Source of the DNA: Bradyrhizobium embrapense
GTDB lineage: Bacteria; Pseudomonadota; Alphaproteobacteria; Rhizobiales; Xanthobacteraceae
DNA length: 64,000 bases
Direction: 5' to 3'
Assembly: GCF_001189235.2 (NCBI RefSeq)
Contig: NZ_LFIP02000002.1
Location: 744,411 to 808,410 of the forward strand
The notes under the pieces are model-generated. The model did not search any database. It saw nothing but the letters and a program-made list of their open reading frames with translations, and was not told where the DNA came from. This document shows, piece by piece, positions 53,721-62,997 of the stretch. A program made the translations under genes and the position numbers. The number at the start of each line of letters is the position of its first letter. Position 1 is the first letter of the stretch.

Positions 53721-54911
53721 ATGACGGTCTTGACGACAGCGGTTGAGAAATTCGGGGCGCGGGTCGCCTCCTATGCGGTCGGCTATCGCGTCGAATTGGT
53801 TTCCGATTGGGCGCAGGCGGTCGCCCGCTGGGGGACTTTCGAACCGCTTACCGCGTTCCAGCATCCGCAATGGTATGCGTCCTGGTACCGCGCTTTCGCG
53901 TCGACCGACGGCGTCGAGCCGCTGATCGCCCTTGTCAGCGATGCCGCGACCGGCGAGCGGGCGGCGCTGCTGCCGCTGATCCGTCATCGGCTGGGCAGCC
54001 TGCGCATCGTTGAATTCGCCGACCTCAACCTCACCGATTTCAACGCGCCGGTGCTCGGGCCGGCTGCGCCGCGCGACGACGTCGCCGCATGGCAGTTCTG
54101 GCGCGATTTGCAGGCCGCGCTGCGCAAGGCGCAAGGCGGGGCCGATCTGATCAGGTTTCGCAAGATGCCGATCAAGCTCGCGACGCGATCCAACCCGCTG
54201 GCGCTGCTCGACGGCATCGGGCCGTCGGTCGTCAACGGCAATCTCCTGACCATCGGCGACGACCACGACGCCTGGCGCTACGAGCTGAGCCGGAAGGTTC
54301 GCAAGGAATTGGGACGGAGCTGGCGCGTGTTTGCGCGCGAGCGGTCCGCATCATTCAGGATCGCCACAGATACCGACGAGGCGCTGGGCCTGCTGTCCGT
54401 CACGGAAGCGCAGCAGGGCGCGCGGCTGAACAGCCTGGGGCTCAACTACGTGCTCGACAATGCGGACTGCGCCGCCTTCTATCGCGACCTCGTGCGCGAA
54501 GGCACCGCGCGCGGCTATGCCGTCATGACCGCGCTTGCGACCCACGACGAAGTCGTGGCGACGCTGCTCGGCATTCGCACCGGCTCGCGCTATGTCATGA
54601 TCCGCATCAGCAATGCGGGCGGCAAATGGTCGGCCTGTTCGCCGGGCCGGCTGATCGTCGATCGCACCATCGCAGCGCTGCACAAGGATGGTGTGCGGGA
54701 GTTCGATTTCTCGATCGGCAATTACAGCTACAAGCGGCGGTTCGGACCGCAGCGCACGCCACTGGTCGACCTCAGCGCACCCTTGAGCTGGCGCGGGCAG
54801 CCTCACGCGCTGCGCGACCGCGCCGTGCTGGCGCTGCGTCACTATCCCGAGCTGACCGCGCGGCTGAAACGGGCGCTCGGCAAGGCGACGCCCTCGCGCG
54901 AAGACGATTGA
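53721..54911 (+). CDS. FemAB/BioF2-like GNAT acyltransferase
   Basis: 396 aa protein of the double-GNAT (Acetyltransf_6) type. FQHPQWYASWYRAF opens the fold, and GVREFDFSIGNYSYKRRFGP near residue 340 is the hallmark motif. Such proteins in EPS clusters probably transfer acyl or aminoacyl groups to the glycan. The start MTVLTT (53721) follows GCAGGTG. It is 27 bases after the JmjC-like gene, so the two may be co-transcribed. Confidence 0.85.
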   Translation: MTVLTTAVEKFGARVASYAVGYRVELVSDWAQAVARWGTFEPLTAFQHPQWYASWYRAFASTDGVEPLIALVSDAATGERAALLPLIRHRLGSLRIVEFADLNLTDFNAPVLGPAAPRDDVAAWQFWRDLQAALRKAQGGADLIRFRKMPIKLATRSNPLALLDGIGPSVVNGNLLTIGDDHDAWRYELSRKVRKELGRSWRVFARERSASFRIATDTDEALGLLSVTEAQQGARLNSLGLNYVLDNADCAAFYRDLVREGTARGYAVMTALATHDEVVATLLGIRTGSRYVMIRISNAGGKWSACSPGRLIVDRTIAALHKDGVREFDFSIGNYSYKRRFGPQRTPLVDLSAPLSWRGQPHALRDRAVLALRHYPELTARLKRALGKATPSREDD

Positions 54912-54934
54912 ACGAATGGCGCGGCGCGCCGGCC

Positions 54935-55882
54935 TCAGACCCCTCTGACCACGCCCGGCTGGCCCGGTGTGCACTCCAGCGCAGCACGGTCCCAGTTCGC
55001 ATTGATGGCCGCGGCCTCATAGCTTGATTGCAGGAATTCGAGCAGCGCCCTGTCCGGGTCCGCAGCCATCCGCACGGCGTCGTAGGGCAGGATGAATTCG
55101 CCGAGCGCCTCGCTGAAGAACGCAGCGTCAGGTCGCACCGGCATGCTGCGATAGCCCGCAGGTTCCGGATAGGCATAGGAATAAAAAGCGGGATAATCAA
55201 TCGCGCCGCCGCCCGGCCAGAAGCCGGCGCTGCTGACCTCGTGCGAATAGGCTTCGTGCGCCACCTCGTCGGGCAAATACGGCACGCCCCCGGGATGCCG
55301 CGGTGCCGTCCTGCCCGAGAAGCGCGTCACCGCGAGATCGAAGCTGCCCCAGAAGAAATGCACCGGGCTCGCCTTGCCGAGAAAGCCGGTCCGGAATTGC
55401 TTGAACACGCGGTCGCAGTTCACGAGGATCTGGTGAAAACGGCGCACGGCGTCCGCATCGTAGGCGGCATGTTGCGTGTCCAGCGAAAACCGGATCGGCT
55501 CGGGGATTTCGTTCGGCGTCTCGTCGATGACGACATTGACGCCGAGCTCGCTCAGCTTCGCCATGATCGCCGCGTAGAAGCTCGCGACCGATTGCCCGGC
55601 CAGCGCGAATTGCCGCTCGGCGCCGTCGCTGGTCGAGATGCGCAGCACGTGATCGATGAAATCGAAGTCGACCTGGAACGTGCGGTCACCATCCGGGATC
55701 GGTGAGGTTGTCAGCCCGCGTGCCGTGACATAGAGCGTAACGTGCCAGGAGTGATTGAGCCAGGGCGATTTCGCCAGCCGGATCTTGCCGACGATCTGGG
55801 TGAAGAGCTGGAGCGTGGCACAGCTGTCGCGCCACTCCGCCGTCGGCAGTTCCGGCCAGCGGGTCTTCGGTGCGTTGGTCAT
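54935..55882 (-). CDS. DUF5996 family protein
   Basis: 315 aa soluble protein beginning WPELPTAEWRDSCATLQLFTQIVGKIRLAKSPWLNHSWHVTLYVTARGL, the conserved opening of DUF5996. FFWGSFDLAVTRFSGR and YSHEVSSAGFWPGG follow. Function unknown. Start 55882 has TGAGG upstream. It closes the right edge of the EPS region, convergent with the acyltransferase gene by 23 bases. Confidence 0.87.
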   Translation of the reverse strand: MTNAPKTRWPELPTAEWRDSCATLQLFTQIVGKIRLAKSPWLNHSWHVTLYVTARGLTTSPIPDGDRTFQVDFDFIDHVLRISTSDGAERQFALAGQSVASFYAAIMAKLSELGVNVVIDETPNEIPEPIRFSLDTQHAAYDADAVRRFHQILVNCDRVFKQFRTGFLGKASPVHFFWGSFDLAVTRFSGRTAPRHPGGVPYLPDEVAHEAYSHEVSSAGFWPGGGAIDYPAFYSYAYPEPAGYRSMPVRPDAAFFSEALGEFILPYDAVRMAADPDRALLEFLQSSYEAAAINANWDRAALECTPGQPGVVRGV

Positions 55883-56042
55883 GGCAAACCTCAGGGCTGC
55901 GCCGACAAGGAGCCTTGCGGCATATCACGAAAATAGTCGCGATGAACCTCGGGAACCGTTGCGGTCGAGAGGGCGGCAATCGTCACCGAGTGCCGCCCTG
56001 TCGAGCATCTATCCAGCCGGATGTGGAACTCGGCCGTGCAGT

Positions 56043-56642
56043 TCAGCCGTGCAGCTTCTTCGCGGCCTCCGCGATGGCGCGGCCCTGATAGCGCGCGCCG
56101 GCGAGTTCGTTCTCGCTGGGTTGGCGGCTGCCGTCGCCGCCGGTGATCGTGGTGGCGCCGTAGGGCGCGCCGCCGGTGACCTCGTCGAGCTTCATTTGTC
56201 CGGCAAAGCCATAGTTCAGGCCGATCACGGTCATGCCGAAATGCAAGAGGTTGGTGATGATCGAGAACAGCGTGGTCTCCTGGCCGCCATGCTGGGTCGC
56301 GCTCGAGGTGAAGGCGCCGCCGACCTTGCCGTTCAGCGCGCCCCGGGCCCAGAGCCCGCCGGCCTGGTCGAGGAAGTTCGCCATCTGCGAGGCCATGCGG
56401 CCGAACCGGGTGCCGGTGCCGACGATGATCGCGTCATAGTTGGCGAGGTCGTCGATTTTGGCGATCGGCGCGGGCTGGTCGAGCTTGTAGTACGAAGCTT
56501 TGGCGACTTCGGCCGGCACCAGCTCGGGCACGCGCTTGATGTCGACGGTAGCGCCGGCTTCGCGCGCACCTTCCGCGACGGCATTGGCCATCGCTTCGAT
56601 ATGACCGTAGGCGGAGTAGTAGAGGACGAGAACCTTGGCCAT
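56043..56642 (-). CDS. wrbA: NAD(P)H:quinone oxidoreductase, WrbA type
   Basis: 199 aa flavodoxin-like FMN enzyme reducing quinones by two electrons. Segments: [23 protein letters not shown] (FMN phosphate loop), [24 protein letters not shown], and [14 protein letters not shown]. Start MAKVLV (56642) follows AAGGAGG. It is 86 bases downstream of the pirin gene on the same strand, and both are likely controlled by the divergent LysR protein. A role in quinone or oxidative stress is expected. Confidence 0.95.
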   Translation of the reverse strand: MAKVLVLYYSAYGHIEAMANAVAEGAREAGATVDIKRVPELVPAEVAKASYYKLDQPAPIAKIDDLANYDAIIVGTGTRFGRMASQMANFLDQAGGLWARGALNGKVGGAFTSSATQHGGQETTLFSIITNLLHFGMTVIGLNYGFAGQMKLDEVTGGAPYGATTITGGDGSRQPSENELAGARYQGRAIAEAAKKLHG

Positions 56643-56728
56643 GATGGCCTCCTTCTGGGGTTGAGGTAAGGGAAGATGATCGGGAGGGGCATGCGCGGAC
56701 ATCCGTCCGCGCATGCAGAGTGAGGTGA

Positions 56729-57427
56729 TCAGGCCGCGTCGACCAGCACGAGCTCGGCATCCTCGAGCGCGATGATCTTCAGCTTGGCTTCATCGCGGAT
56801 CGCGGCGCCGTCGCGTGTGTTGACGCGGACACCGTTGACCTCGATGCTGCCGGCCGCCGGCACCAGATAGAGGTGACGGGCCTTGTCGGCGGCGTATTCC
56901 GCGCTCTCACCGGCCTTCAGCGTGGTGGCGAGCACCCGCGCATCGGCGCGGATCGGCAGCGCGTCGTTGTCGCCGGCGATGCCGGAGGCGATGGTGACGA
57001 GCTTGCCCGAGCGGTCCGCCTTCGGGAACGGCTTCGAGCCCCAGGTCGGCTGGCCGCCCTTCGTCGTCGGCTCGATCCAGATCTGGAAGATCTTGGTCTT
57101 GGACGGCTCCAGATTGTACTCGGAGTGACGGATGCCGCTGCCGGCGCTCATCACCTGCACGTCGCCGGCTTCGGTGCGTCCCTTGTTGCCGAGCGAGTCC
57201 TGGTGCGTGATCGCGCCTTCGCGAACATAGGTGATGATCTCCATGTTGGCATGCGGATGCGCCGGGAAGCCGGAGTTGGGCGCGATTTCGTCGTCGTTCC
57301 ACACGCGCAGCGCGCCGTGGCTGACATTGGCGGGATCGTAGTAGCTCGCGAACGAGAAGTGATGCTTGGCCTTCAGCCAGCCGTGGTCGGCGCCGCCAAG
57401 CTCTGCGAATGGTCTGAGTTCGATCAT
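56729..57427 (-). CDS. Pirin family protein
   Basis: 232 aa bicupin. The conserved N-terminal cupin has [28 protein letters not shown] with the metal-binding His residues, and [13 protein letters not shown] follows. Bacterial pirins include quercetin dioxygenases and regulators of metabolic enzymes. It is the first gene of a likely operon with wrbA, divergent from a LysR gene. Confidence 0.94.
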   Translation of the reverse strand: MIELRPFAELGGADHGWLKAKHHFSFASYYDPANVSHGALRVWNDDEIAPNSGFPAHPHANMEIITYVREGAITHQDSLGNKGRTEAGDVQVMSAGSGIRHSEYNLEPSKTKIFQIWIEPTTKGGQPTWGSKPFPKADRSGKLVTIASGIAGDNDALPIRADARVLATTLKAGESAEYAADKARHLYLVPAAGSIEVNGVRVNTRDGAAIRDEAKLKIIALEDAELVLVDAA

Positions 57428-57490
57428 GTGTTACTCCGCTTGATAGTTGGTTTCGATCTCGTTGACCCCTTGGATATGCCTCCGGCTGTG

Positions 57491-57535
57491 GTATAGAAAT
57501 AGAAACTATTGAAACTCATTGTTTCCAAAATTGGT
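57491..57535. promoter_or_regulatory. AT-rich pirin/lysR operator region
   Basis: In this AT-rich patch between divergent starts, GAAAC-TCATT-GTTTC (57511-57525) is a perfect dyad, and GAAACTATT just before repeats its left arm. It lies 27 bases upstream of the lysR start and 84 upstream of the pirin start, a normal place for a LysR site. Confidence 0.45.
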
Positions 57536-57551
57536 AATCGGGGCAGCTGCC

Positions 57552-58466
57552 ATGTCGAAACTTCCGGACTTCGAGGCGCTCGCGATCTTCGCAAAAGTCG
57601 TGGAGTTACGGTCGTTTGCGGCGGCTGCGACCGAGCTCTCACTGTCCAAGGCGACCATCTCGAAAGCGGTCAGCCGGCTGGAGGAGCGGCTCGGCGCGCG
57701 GCTGTTCAACCGCACCTCGCGGCGTCTGGCGCTGACCGATGCCGGCCAGAAACTGTCGGAGCGCGCCGCGCGGCTGCTGGCCGACGGCGAGGCCGCCGAG
57801 AGCGAGGCGCTGGCGCAATCGACCACGCCGCGCGGCTTGGTGCGGTTCGCGGTGCCCATGAGCTTCGGCATCAAGACCGTGGCGCCCCTGCTGCCGGAAT
57901 TCATGGAGGCCTATCCGGAGGTCGCGATCGATCTGCATCTGAGTGATGCCACCGTCGATCTGATCGGCGAAGGCTTTGATGCCGGCCTGCGCATCGCGCG
58001 GCTGCCGGATTCCTCGCTGATCGCGCGGCGGCTATGCGGCATGCCGCGCTATACGGTGGCGGCGCCGTCCTATTTGAAGCGCTACGGCCGGCCGACCCAT
58101 CCGATGCATCTCGCCGAGCACAAATGCTTCGGCTACGCCTATCTCTCGACCCAGGGCGTCTGGCACTACACCAACGCGTCTGGCGAACAGGCGAGCGTGC
58201 GTCCCGCCGGCCAGTTGCGCGTCAACAATGGCGAGGCCGTGATGCCCGCGCTGCTCGCCGGCCTCGGCATCGCCGATCTGCCCGACTTCATCGTCGGCGA
58301 CGCGATCGCGCGCGGCGAGGTCGAGGTGATCCTGAAAGGCTGGAAGCAGCCCGAGGGCGCCGTGCATCTCGTCACCCCGCCCGGCGGCCCGCGTCCCGCC
58401 CGCGTCGAGGTGCTGGCGGATTTCCTCGCCAGCCATTTCGCCAAAGGCCGCGGCCAGCGGAAATAA
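57552..58466 (+). CDS. LysR family transcriptional regulator of pirin/wrbA (putative)
   Basis: 304 aa. Winged helix at residues 5-62 (DFEALAIFAKVVELRSFAAAATELSLSKATISKAVSRLEERLGARLFNRTSRRLALTDAG region), then a substrate-binding domain. Start MSKLPD at 57552. It is divergent from the pirin-wrbA pair (124 bases between starts), the classical LysR arrangement, so it probably controls them in response to quinones or related electrophiles (inference). Confidence 0.92.
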   Translation: MSKLPDFEALAIFAKVVELRSFAAAATELSLSKATISKAVSRLEERLGARLFNRTSRRLALTDAGQKLSERAARLLADGEAAESEALAQSTTPRGLVRFAVPMSFGIKTVAPLLPEFMEAYPEVAIDLHLSDATVDLIGEGFDAGLRIARLPDSSLIARRLCGMPRYTVAAPSYLKRYGRPTHPMHLAEHKCFGYAYLSTQGVWHYTNASGEQASVRPAGQLRVNNGEAVMPALLAGLGIADLPDFIVGDAIARGEVEVILKGWKQPEGAVHLVTPPGGPRPARVEVLADFLASHFAKGRGQRK

Positions 58467-58650
58467 CGGGCCGCTCATCCGAATAACGGACGTCCGCACG
58501 CAGGCCGTAGGCCGCGTGACCCGTCACATTCGTGTCATCCCTTTTAAATTGTATAAACTGTGTGAACTAACCCATGATCGTGGGCCGCCGCGATCGTCTA
58601 TTTCTGTGTCCTGAACCTGTTGCCGCCAAGCGCATTTTGGGAGGGATCAG

Positions 58651-61086
58651 ATGATTGATCTGACCAAGCACGATTTCACGTCATTGTCGGTGAAGGATCT
58701 GCTCGATGCCCGCGAAGCCTATCATGTGCATCTGGCCCATCTGCAATCGGTCTACGCCACGGCGATCGGCCGCTATCTGATCCGGGACAGCGACCGCAAC
58801 GCGACCGAACGGCGGCACCATTCCAAGCCGCAGGCGCTCGGACCGCGCACGCTGTTCAATTCGTCGGTCAAGGACTGGTCATGGCCCTGCATTCTCGTCT
58901 TCGTGCGGGATTGGATGAAGCGCTCGGATTTGAAGAACCATCCGGAGAAGCAGGACCAGCTGGTGCCGCCGTTCCTGTATCTGCCGGACGGGCGCGTCGT
59001 GCCGACCTGCGTCGTCAAGGTCGATCCGAACGAGGGCGGCCCCGGCGTCGTCGATCCGCCGGTGTTCAAGAGCGATCTGGTCGGCGGCGGCTTCCCCGTC
59101 CAGACCATGATCCAGGGCAAGATCCACCGCGGCTCGATCGGTTGCCTCGTCACCAATGGCGAGACCGTGTTTGCACTCTCCAATCGCCACGTGGTCGGCG
59201 CGGCCGGGCGCGAGATATTCGCCGGCTTCAAGAACACGGACCGCCGCCTCGGCATCAGCGATGCGCTGCAACTCGGCAAGCGCGCGTTCAGCGACGTCTA
59301 TCCCGGCTGGCCCGGCGCGCGCGCGGTGGCCAATCTCGATGCCGGATTGATCCGCGTCGACGACGTCAAGGGCTGGACCGCGCAGGTCTACGGCGTCGGC
59401 CAGGTCGGCGACGTCGTCGATCTCAATGTCGGCACCTTCCGCCTCGAGATCATCAACCAGCCGCTGATCGCCTTCGGCGCCACCAGCGGATTGATGAAGG
59501 GCAAGATCATTGGCCTGTTCTATCGCTACAAGACCGTCGGCGGCATGGAATATGTCAGCGATTTCGTGATCGGCCCGCGCGACGGCGACACCCCGCTCAA
59601 CAACTATCCCGGCGACTCCGGCACGGTCTGGTTTCTCGACGATCCGGACGCGAAGAAGAACGCCAGCGGCGCGCGCATCCTCAGTCCCCTGGCGCTGGAA
59701 TGGGGTGGCCAGGAATTGTTCGGATCAGGCGGCAAGGTCCCGATGCAGGTTGCGCTCGGCATCTGCATGGCGACGCTGTGCCGCGAGCTCGATGTCGAAT
59801 TGATCGGCGACTGGAACGCCGGCCACACCGAGTATTGGGGCGAATGGGGACACGTCAAGATCGGCGCCTACGCCACCGGCTTGATCGATGCGAAGTTGCC
59901 CAAGCTCTCCGCCATGATGGACGCCAATTCCGACAATATCGGCCTCGACGACAAGCTGCTGGCCAATCTCAAGCCGTATCAGCGCGGCGCATTCGCGCCG
60001 CTGGCCGACGTCGCCGACCTGGTCTGGCGCTTCACCCGGCACACCGACGAGAGCAACCATTTCGCCGACATGGATAGACCGGGCAAGGATGGCAAGACGC
60101 TGCTGGATCTTTGCGCCGAGTCCACGCGCAACGTCGATCCAAAGGTCTGGAACGACTATTACGAAGGGATCGGCGAGGACCGCCGCGGCGCGTTGCCGTT
60201 CCGGATCTGGCAGATCTTCGACGAAATGGTCGAATACGCCGCTGCCAACAAGAAGCTGGAATTCGTCTGCGCCGCGGGGATCGTCGCGCACTACATCGGC
60301 GATGCCTGCCAGCCGCTGCACATCTCGCAATTCCACCATGGCCTCGACCCGAACGACAAGAAGCACGCCAAGGTGCACAGCGTGTACGAGACCACGATGA
60401 TCGGGCGCCACGGCAAGGACCTCATCAAGATGATCCCCGAAGCGCGGACCAGCGACGTCGCGGAGATCGCTGCGGGCGCCACGCCGACCGGACGCGACGC
60501 TGCGGTCGCCGTGGTCGCGCTGATGCAGCGAACCGTGAAGCGGCTGCCGCCGATGACGATCGTCGACCTGTTCAACTCGCACATGGGAAGCGGCCAGGTC
60601 GACGTGATGTGGTCGAAGCTGAAGGATGCGACGGCGGCCTGCATGCAGGACGGCGCCAAGACGCTCGCGAGAGTCTGGGAAGCGGCCTGGCGCGCCGGCG
60701 CAGGTGAAGATCGCGGGCAAGGCGGCAAGTTCGACCAGGGCAGCTTGAGCAAGCTCTACAACGATCCGAGCTTCCTGCCGGCATATCCGCTCCAGCAGCT
60801 CACGCTCGATGCCGACGACCACATCGTTCCGGTCGGGGGAAGCGGCGCGCAGCGCCGGAGCGCGTCGACGGCGCGGCGCGCGAGCCCGCAGGCCGCAAAG
60901 AAAGCAGCGAAGAAGACAGCCAAGAATTCGCACAGGAAGGCGGTCAGGAGGGCGGGGTCGCGCAAGCGTCCACCGGCAGCCGCTCCGGTCCGCCGCGCAG
61001 CCGCCAGCAAGAAGACAGCGACCAAGCGCGGCGCGGCCAGGAAGCGGTCGGTTGCAAAGACGCGCAAGGTGGCGCGCAAGCGCTAG
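58651..61086 (+). CDS. Fusion of trypsin-like protease and zinc phospholipase C/S1-P1 nuclease-like domain, basic tail
   Basis: 811 aa, no signal peptide. Residues 140-380 form a trypsin-like domain: His180 in LSNRHVVG, Asp230 in NLDAGLI, Ser323 in YPGDSGTVW. Residues 450-680 resemble zinc phospholipase C/S1-P1 nucleases: NHFADMD (His470, Asp473), HYIGDACQPLH (His547, Asp551, His557; HxxxDxxxxxH) and HSVYE (His576, Glu580), the spacing of the Bacillus cereus enzyme's zinc ligands. The canonical N-terminal Trp ligand cannot be formed here. Residues 735-811 hold 31 Lys/Arg and no Asp/Glu. The start at 58651 follows GGGAGGG. Function unknown; cytoplasmic location and effector or toxin-like role are inference. 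Confidence 0.85.
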   Translation: MIDLTKHDFTSLSVKDLLDAREAYHVHLAHLQSVYATAIGRYLIRDSDRNATERRHHSKPQALGPRTLFNSSVKDWSWPCILVFVRDWMKRSDLKNHPEKQDQLVPPFLYLPDGRVVPTCVVKVDPNEGGPGVVDPPVFKSDLVGGGFPVQTMIQGKIHRGSIGCLVTNGETVFALSNRHVVGAAGREIFAGFKNTDRRLGISDALQLGKRAFSDVYPGWPGARAVANLDAGLIRVDDVKGWTAQVYGVGQVGDVVDLNVGTFRLEIINQPLIAFGATSGLMKGKIIGLFYRYKTVGGMEYVSDFVIGPRDGDTPLNNYPGDSGTVWFLDDPDAKKNASGARILSPLALEWGGQELFGSGGKVPMQVALGICMATLCRELDVELIGDWNAGHTEYWGEWGHVKIGAYATGLIDAKLPKLSAMMDANSDNIGLDDKLLANLKPYQRGAFAPLADVADLVWRFTRHTDESNHFADMDRPGKDGKTLLDLCAESTRNVDPKVWNDYYEGIGEDRRGALPFRIWQIFDEMVEYAAANKKLEFVCAAGIVAHYIGDACQPLHISQFHHGLDPNDKKHAKVHSVYETTMIGRHGKDLIKMIPEARTSDVAEIAAGATPTGRDAAVAVVALMQRTVKRLPPMTIVDLFNSHMGSGQVDVMWSKLKDATAACMQDGAKTLARVWEAAWRAGAGEDRGQGGKFDQGSLSKLYNDPSFLPAYPLQQLTLDADDHIVPVGGSGAQRRSASTARRASPQAAKKAAKKTAKNSHRKAVRRAGSRKRPPAAAPVRRAAASKKTATKRGAARKRSVAKTRKVARKR

Positions 61087-61363
61087 CTTTTTGAATCAGG
61101 TTGAACCGGCCTCGCGGCAAACTGCTGCACCTCTCCAGCTTGCGGGAAAGGAGACGCGGCGGAATTTTCAAGAATTTATTGCAGACGACAGCGCGCGCTT
61201 GAGCGCGGCGGTGAAGAAGCGGCAAGGTCGAACAGGGAACCTGTGTCGATCGGCAATCACATTTAGTTGTCTGCACGAACGATCCTTGGCCGCATTTATT
61301 TTCCACGTTGAAGCAATCGCCGCGCGGAACCCGCCTGCGCGGATCAAATTGAACTCCAATCGA

Positions 61364-61744
61364 ATGAAGGCATTGGGCATGCAGACGCAGCGGATTGTCC
61401 TGAGCTTAGCGATCGCGATCGGCGGCCTTGGCACGGCCGCGCCTGCGCTATCGCAGGAGTATCGTGGCACCTGGGAACAGCAGATGGCTTGCACGCCTGA
61501 CGTGATGCGGCTGTGCAGCGATCAGATTCCCGACACCAACCGGATTGTCGCCTGCCTGCGGCAGAATACGGCGCTGCTTGGCAGTTCTTGCCGGGCGGTG
61601 TTCGAGTCCAATGCGCAACAGCAGGCCCAAACGCAGGGGCGCGCGCCCCAGCCGCAGACGATGCAGCGGCCGCACGTGCAACAGCAGATGCGTCCAGGCT
61701 CCGTTGCGCCACCGCGGCCGGCGCCTGGCGACGACGAAGACTAA
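61364..61744 (+). CDS. Small secreted Cys-containing protein
   Basis: 126 aa (or 121 aa from ATG 61379) with a signal peptide cleaved near ALS-QEY. The mature part has four Cys in CTPDVMRLCSDQIPDTNRIVACL...SSC, like the Cys-rich GLG1-type repeat, followed by a Gln/Pro-rich low-complexity tail. Many rhizobial genomes carry such periplasmic proteins of unknown role. It is 277 bases downstream of the protease-PLC fusion gene; I found no other gene in that gap. Confidence 0.75.
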   Translation: MKALGMQTQRIVLSLAIAIGGLGTAAPALSQEYRGTWEQQMACTPDVMRLCSDQIPDTNRIVACLRQNTALLGSSCRAVFESNAQQQAQTQGRAPQPQTMQRPHVQQQMRPGSVAPPRPAPGDDED

Positions 61745-61747
61745 TCT

Positions 61748-62233
61748 CTAGGAACCGACGTCTGCCTGAGACCTGACCTCGCAGACATCGACCCATTCTG
61801 CGGCGGTGAGTTCCGCCATCCGGTCGGGCGTGATGCGCACCGCGCTGTGGGTCGAGCCTGCGGCCGGCACCACGATGTCGAATGCCTTCAGCGACACATC
61901 GCAAAAGACCGGCAGCGGCGTCTTCAGTCCGAACGGACAGACGCCGCCAACCTCGTGGCCGGTGATATCGGCGACCTCGTCGAGGCCGAGCATCTTCGGC
62001 TTGCCGCCGAACGCGGCCTTCACCTTCTTGTTGTCCATCCGGGACGTTCCGGCCGTGACGATCAGCACCACACGGTCACCGACCCGCAGGCTCAGTGTCT
62101 TGGCGATCCGCGCCGGCTCGACGCCATAGGCCTCCGCCGCCAGCGCGACGGTCGCAGAGCTCACAGCGGATTCGATCACGGAGATTTCGGGCGCCTTCTC
62201 GGCGAAGAAGGCGCGGACGGAGGCGAGGCTCAT
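61748..62233 (-). CDS. YbaK/EbsC family aminoacyl-tRNA deacylase
   Basis: 161 aa. The family core is visible: VGDRVVLIVTAGTSRMDNKKVKAAFGGKPKMLGLDEVADITGHEVGGVCPFGLK, with the Lys and the GG.CPFG substrate loop. Such proteins hydrolyse mischarged tRNAs (for example Cys- or Ala-tRNA-Pro). Stop codon is 3 bases from the convergent small secreted gene. Confidence 0.92.
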   Translation of the reverse strand: MSLASVRAFFAEKAPEISVIESAVSSATVALAAEAYGVEPARIAKTLSLRVGDRVVLIVTAGTSRMDNKKVKAAFGGKPKMLGLDEVADITGHEVGGVCPFGLKTPLPVFCDVSLKAFDIVVPAAGSTHSAVRITPDRMAELTAAEWVDVCEVRSQADVGS

Positions 62234-62253
62234 ACTGTTCAGGACCTTGCTAG

Positions 62254-62997
62254 TCAGGATCTGGCAGACACCAGGGCAGGAAGTTCAGACAGGCCGTGGA
62301 TCCGATGATCGGGCACCACGCCGAGCTCGTCCATCTGGGTACGCAACGCCCAAAACATCGTCAATGGGGCAACCGTCTCGCTTTCGACGCAGGCCAGCGC
62401 CATCGCCTCCGGCGTCACCCGTTCGATCCATGCGACATTGAGTCCAAACGCCTTGGCGCCGCAGGCGTCCCACGGATTGGACGAGATGAACAGCACCTCC
62501 GCAGGCGGCACGTTCAGCACCTCCTCGATCAGCGTGTAGGCTTCCGGTGCCGGCTTGAACACCTTGTGGGCGTCGACGCTGATGGTCGCATCGAGCAGGC
62601 GATCGAGGCCGGAATTGCGCACCAGCGCATTCAGCATGCCAGGGCTGCCGTTGGAGAGGATCGCGAGCTTCTTGTCCTTCATCGCCTCGAGCGCAGCGAC
62701 GGCATCCGGATACAGCGCAAGATGCTGGTACTTGTCGATGATGCGCCCGAAGGTCGCCTCGTCATATTGCAGGCCGAGGCAGCGCAGCGTGTAGGCGAGG
62801 GAATCGCGGGTCACGGTCGCGAAATCCTGGTAGCGCCGCATCAGCGTGCGCAGCCAGGAATATTCGAGCTGCTTGATGCGCCAGATCTGGGTGATGATGT
62901 CGCCATAGCCGGGGAACGCATCTTCGGTGATTTCGGCCACGGACTGCACATCATAGAGCGTGCCATAGGCGTCGAAGACGATTGCTTTGATGCTCAT
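62254..62997 (-). CDS. Haloacid dehalogenase type II (HAD superfamily)
   Basis: 247 aa. Nucleophile Asp9 in VFDAYGTLYDV, LSNGSPGML (motif II Ser), VFKPAPEAY (Lys and Tyr) and FISSNPWDACGAKAFG (Ser, Asn, Asp) are the residues of (S)-2-haloacid dehalogenases, which turn 2-haloacids into (R)-2-hydroxyacids. Its start overlaps the stop of the dienelactone-hydrolase-like gene by four bases, so they are co-translated. Confidence 0.93.
   Translation of the reverse strand: MSIKAIVFDAYGTLYDVQSVAEITEDAFPGYGDIITQIWRIKQLEYSWLRTLMRRYQDFATVTRDSLAYTLRCLGLQYDEATFGRIIDKYQHLALYPDAVAALEAMKDKKLAILSNGSPGMLNALVRNSGLDRLLDATISVDAHKVFKPAPEAYTLIEEVLNVPPAEVLFISSNPWDACGAKAFGLNVAWIERVTPEAMALACVESETVAPLTMFWALRTQMDELGVVPDHRIHGLSELPALVSARS

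Noticed and set aside
58501..58600. AT-rich stretch upstream of the protease-PLC fusion gene as a defined promoter
   Set aside because: TTTTAAATTGTATAAACTG is promoter-like, but I could not match -35 and -10 boxes with proper spacing, so no site is called.
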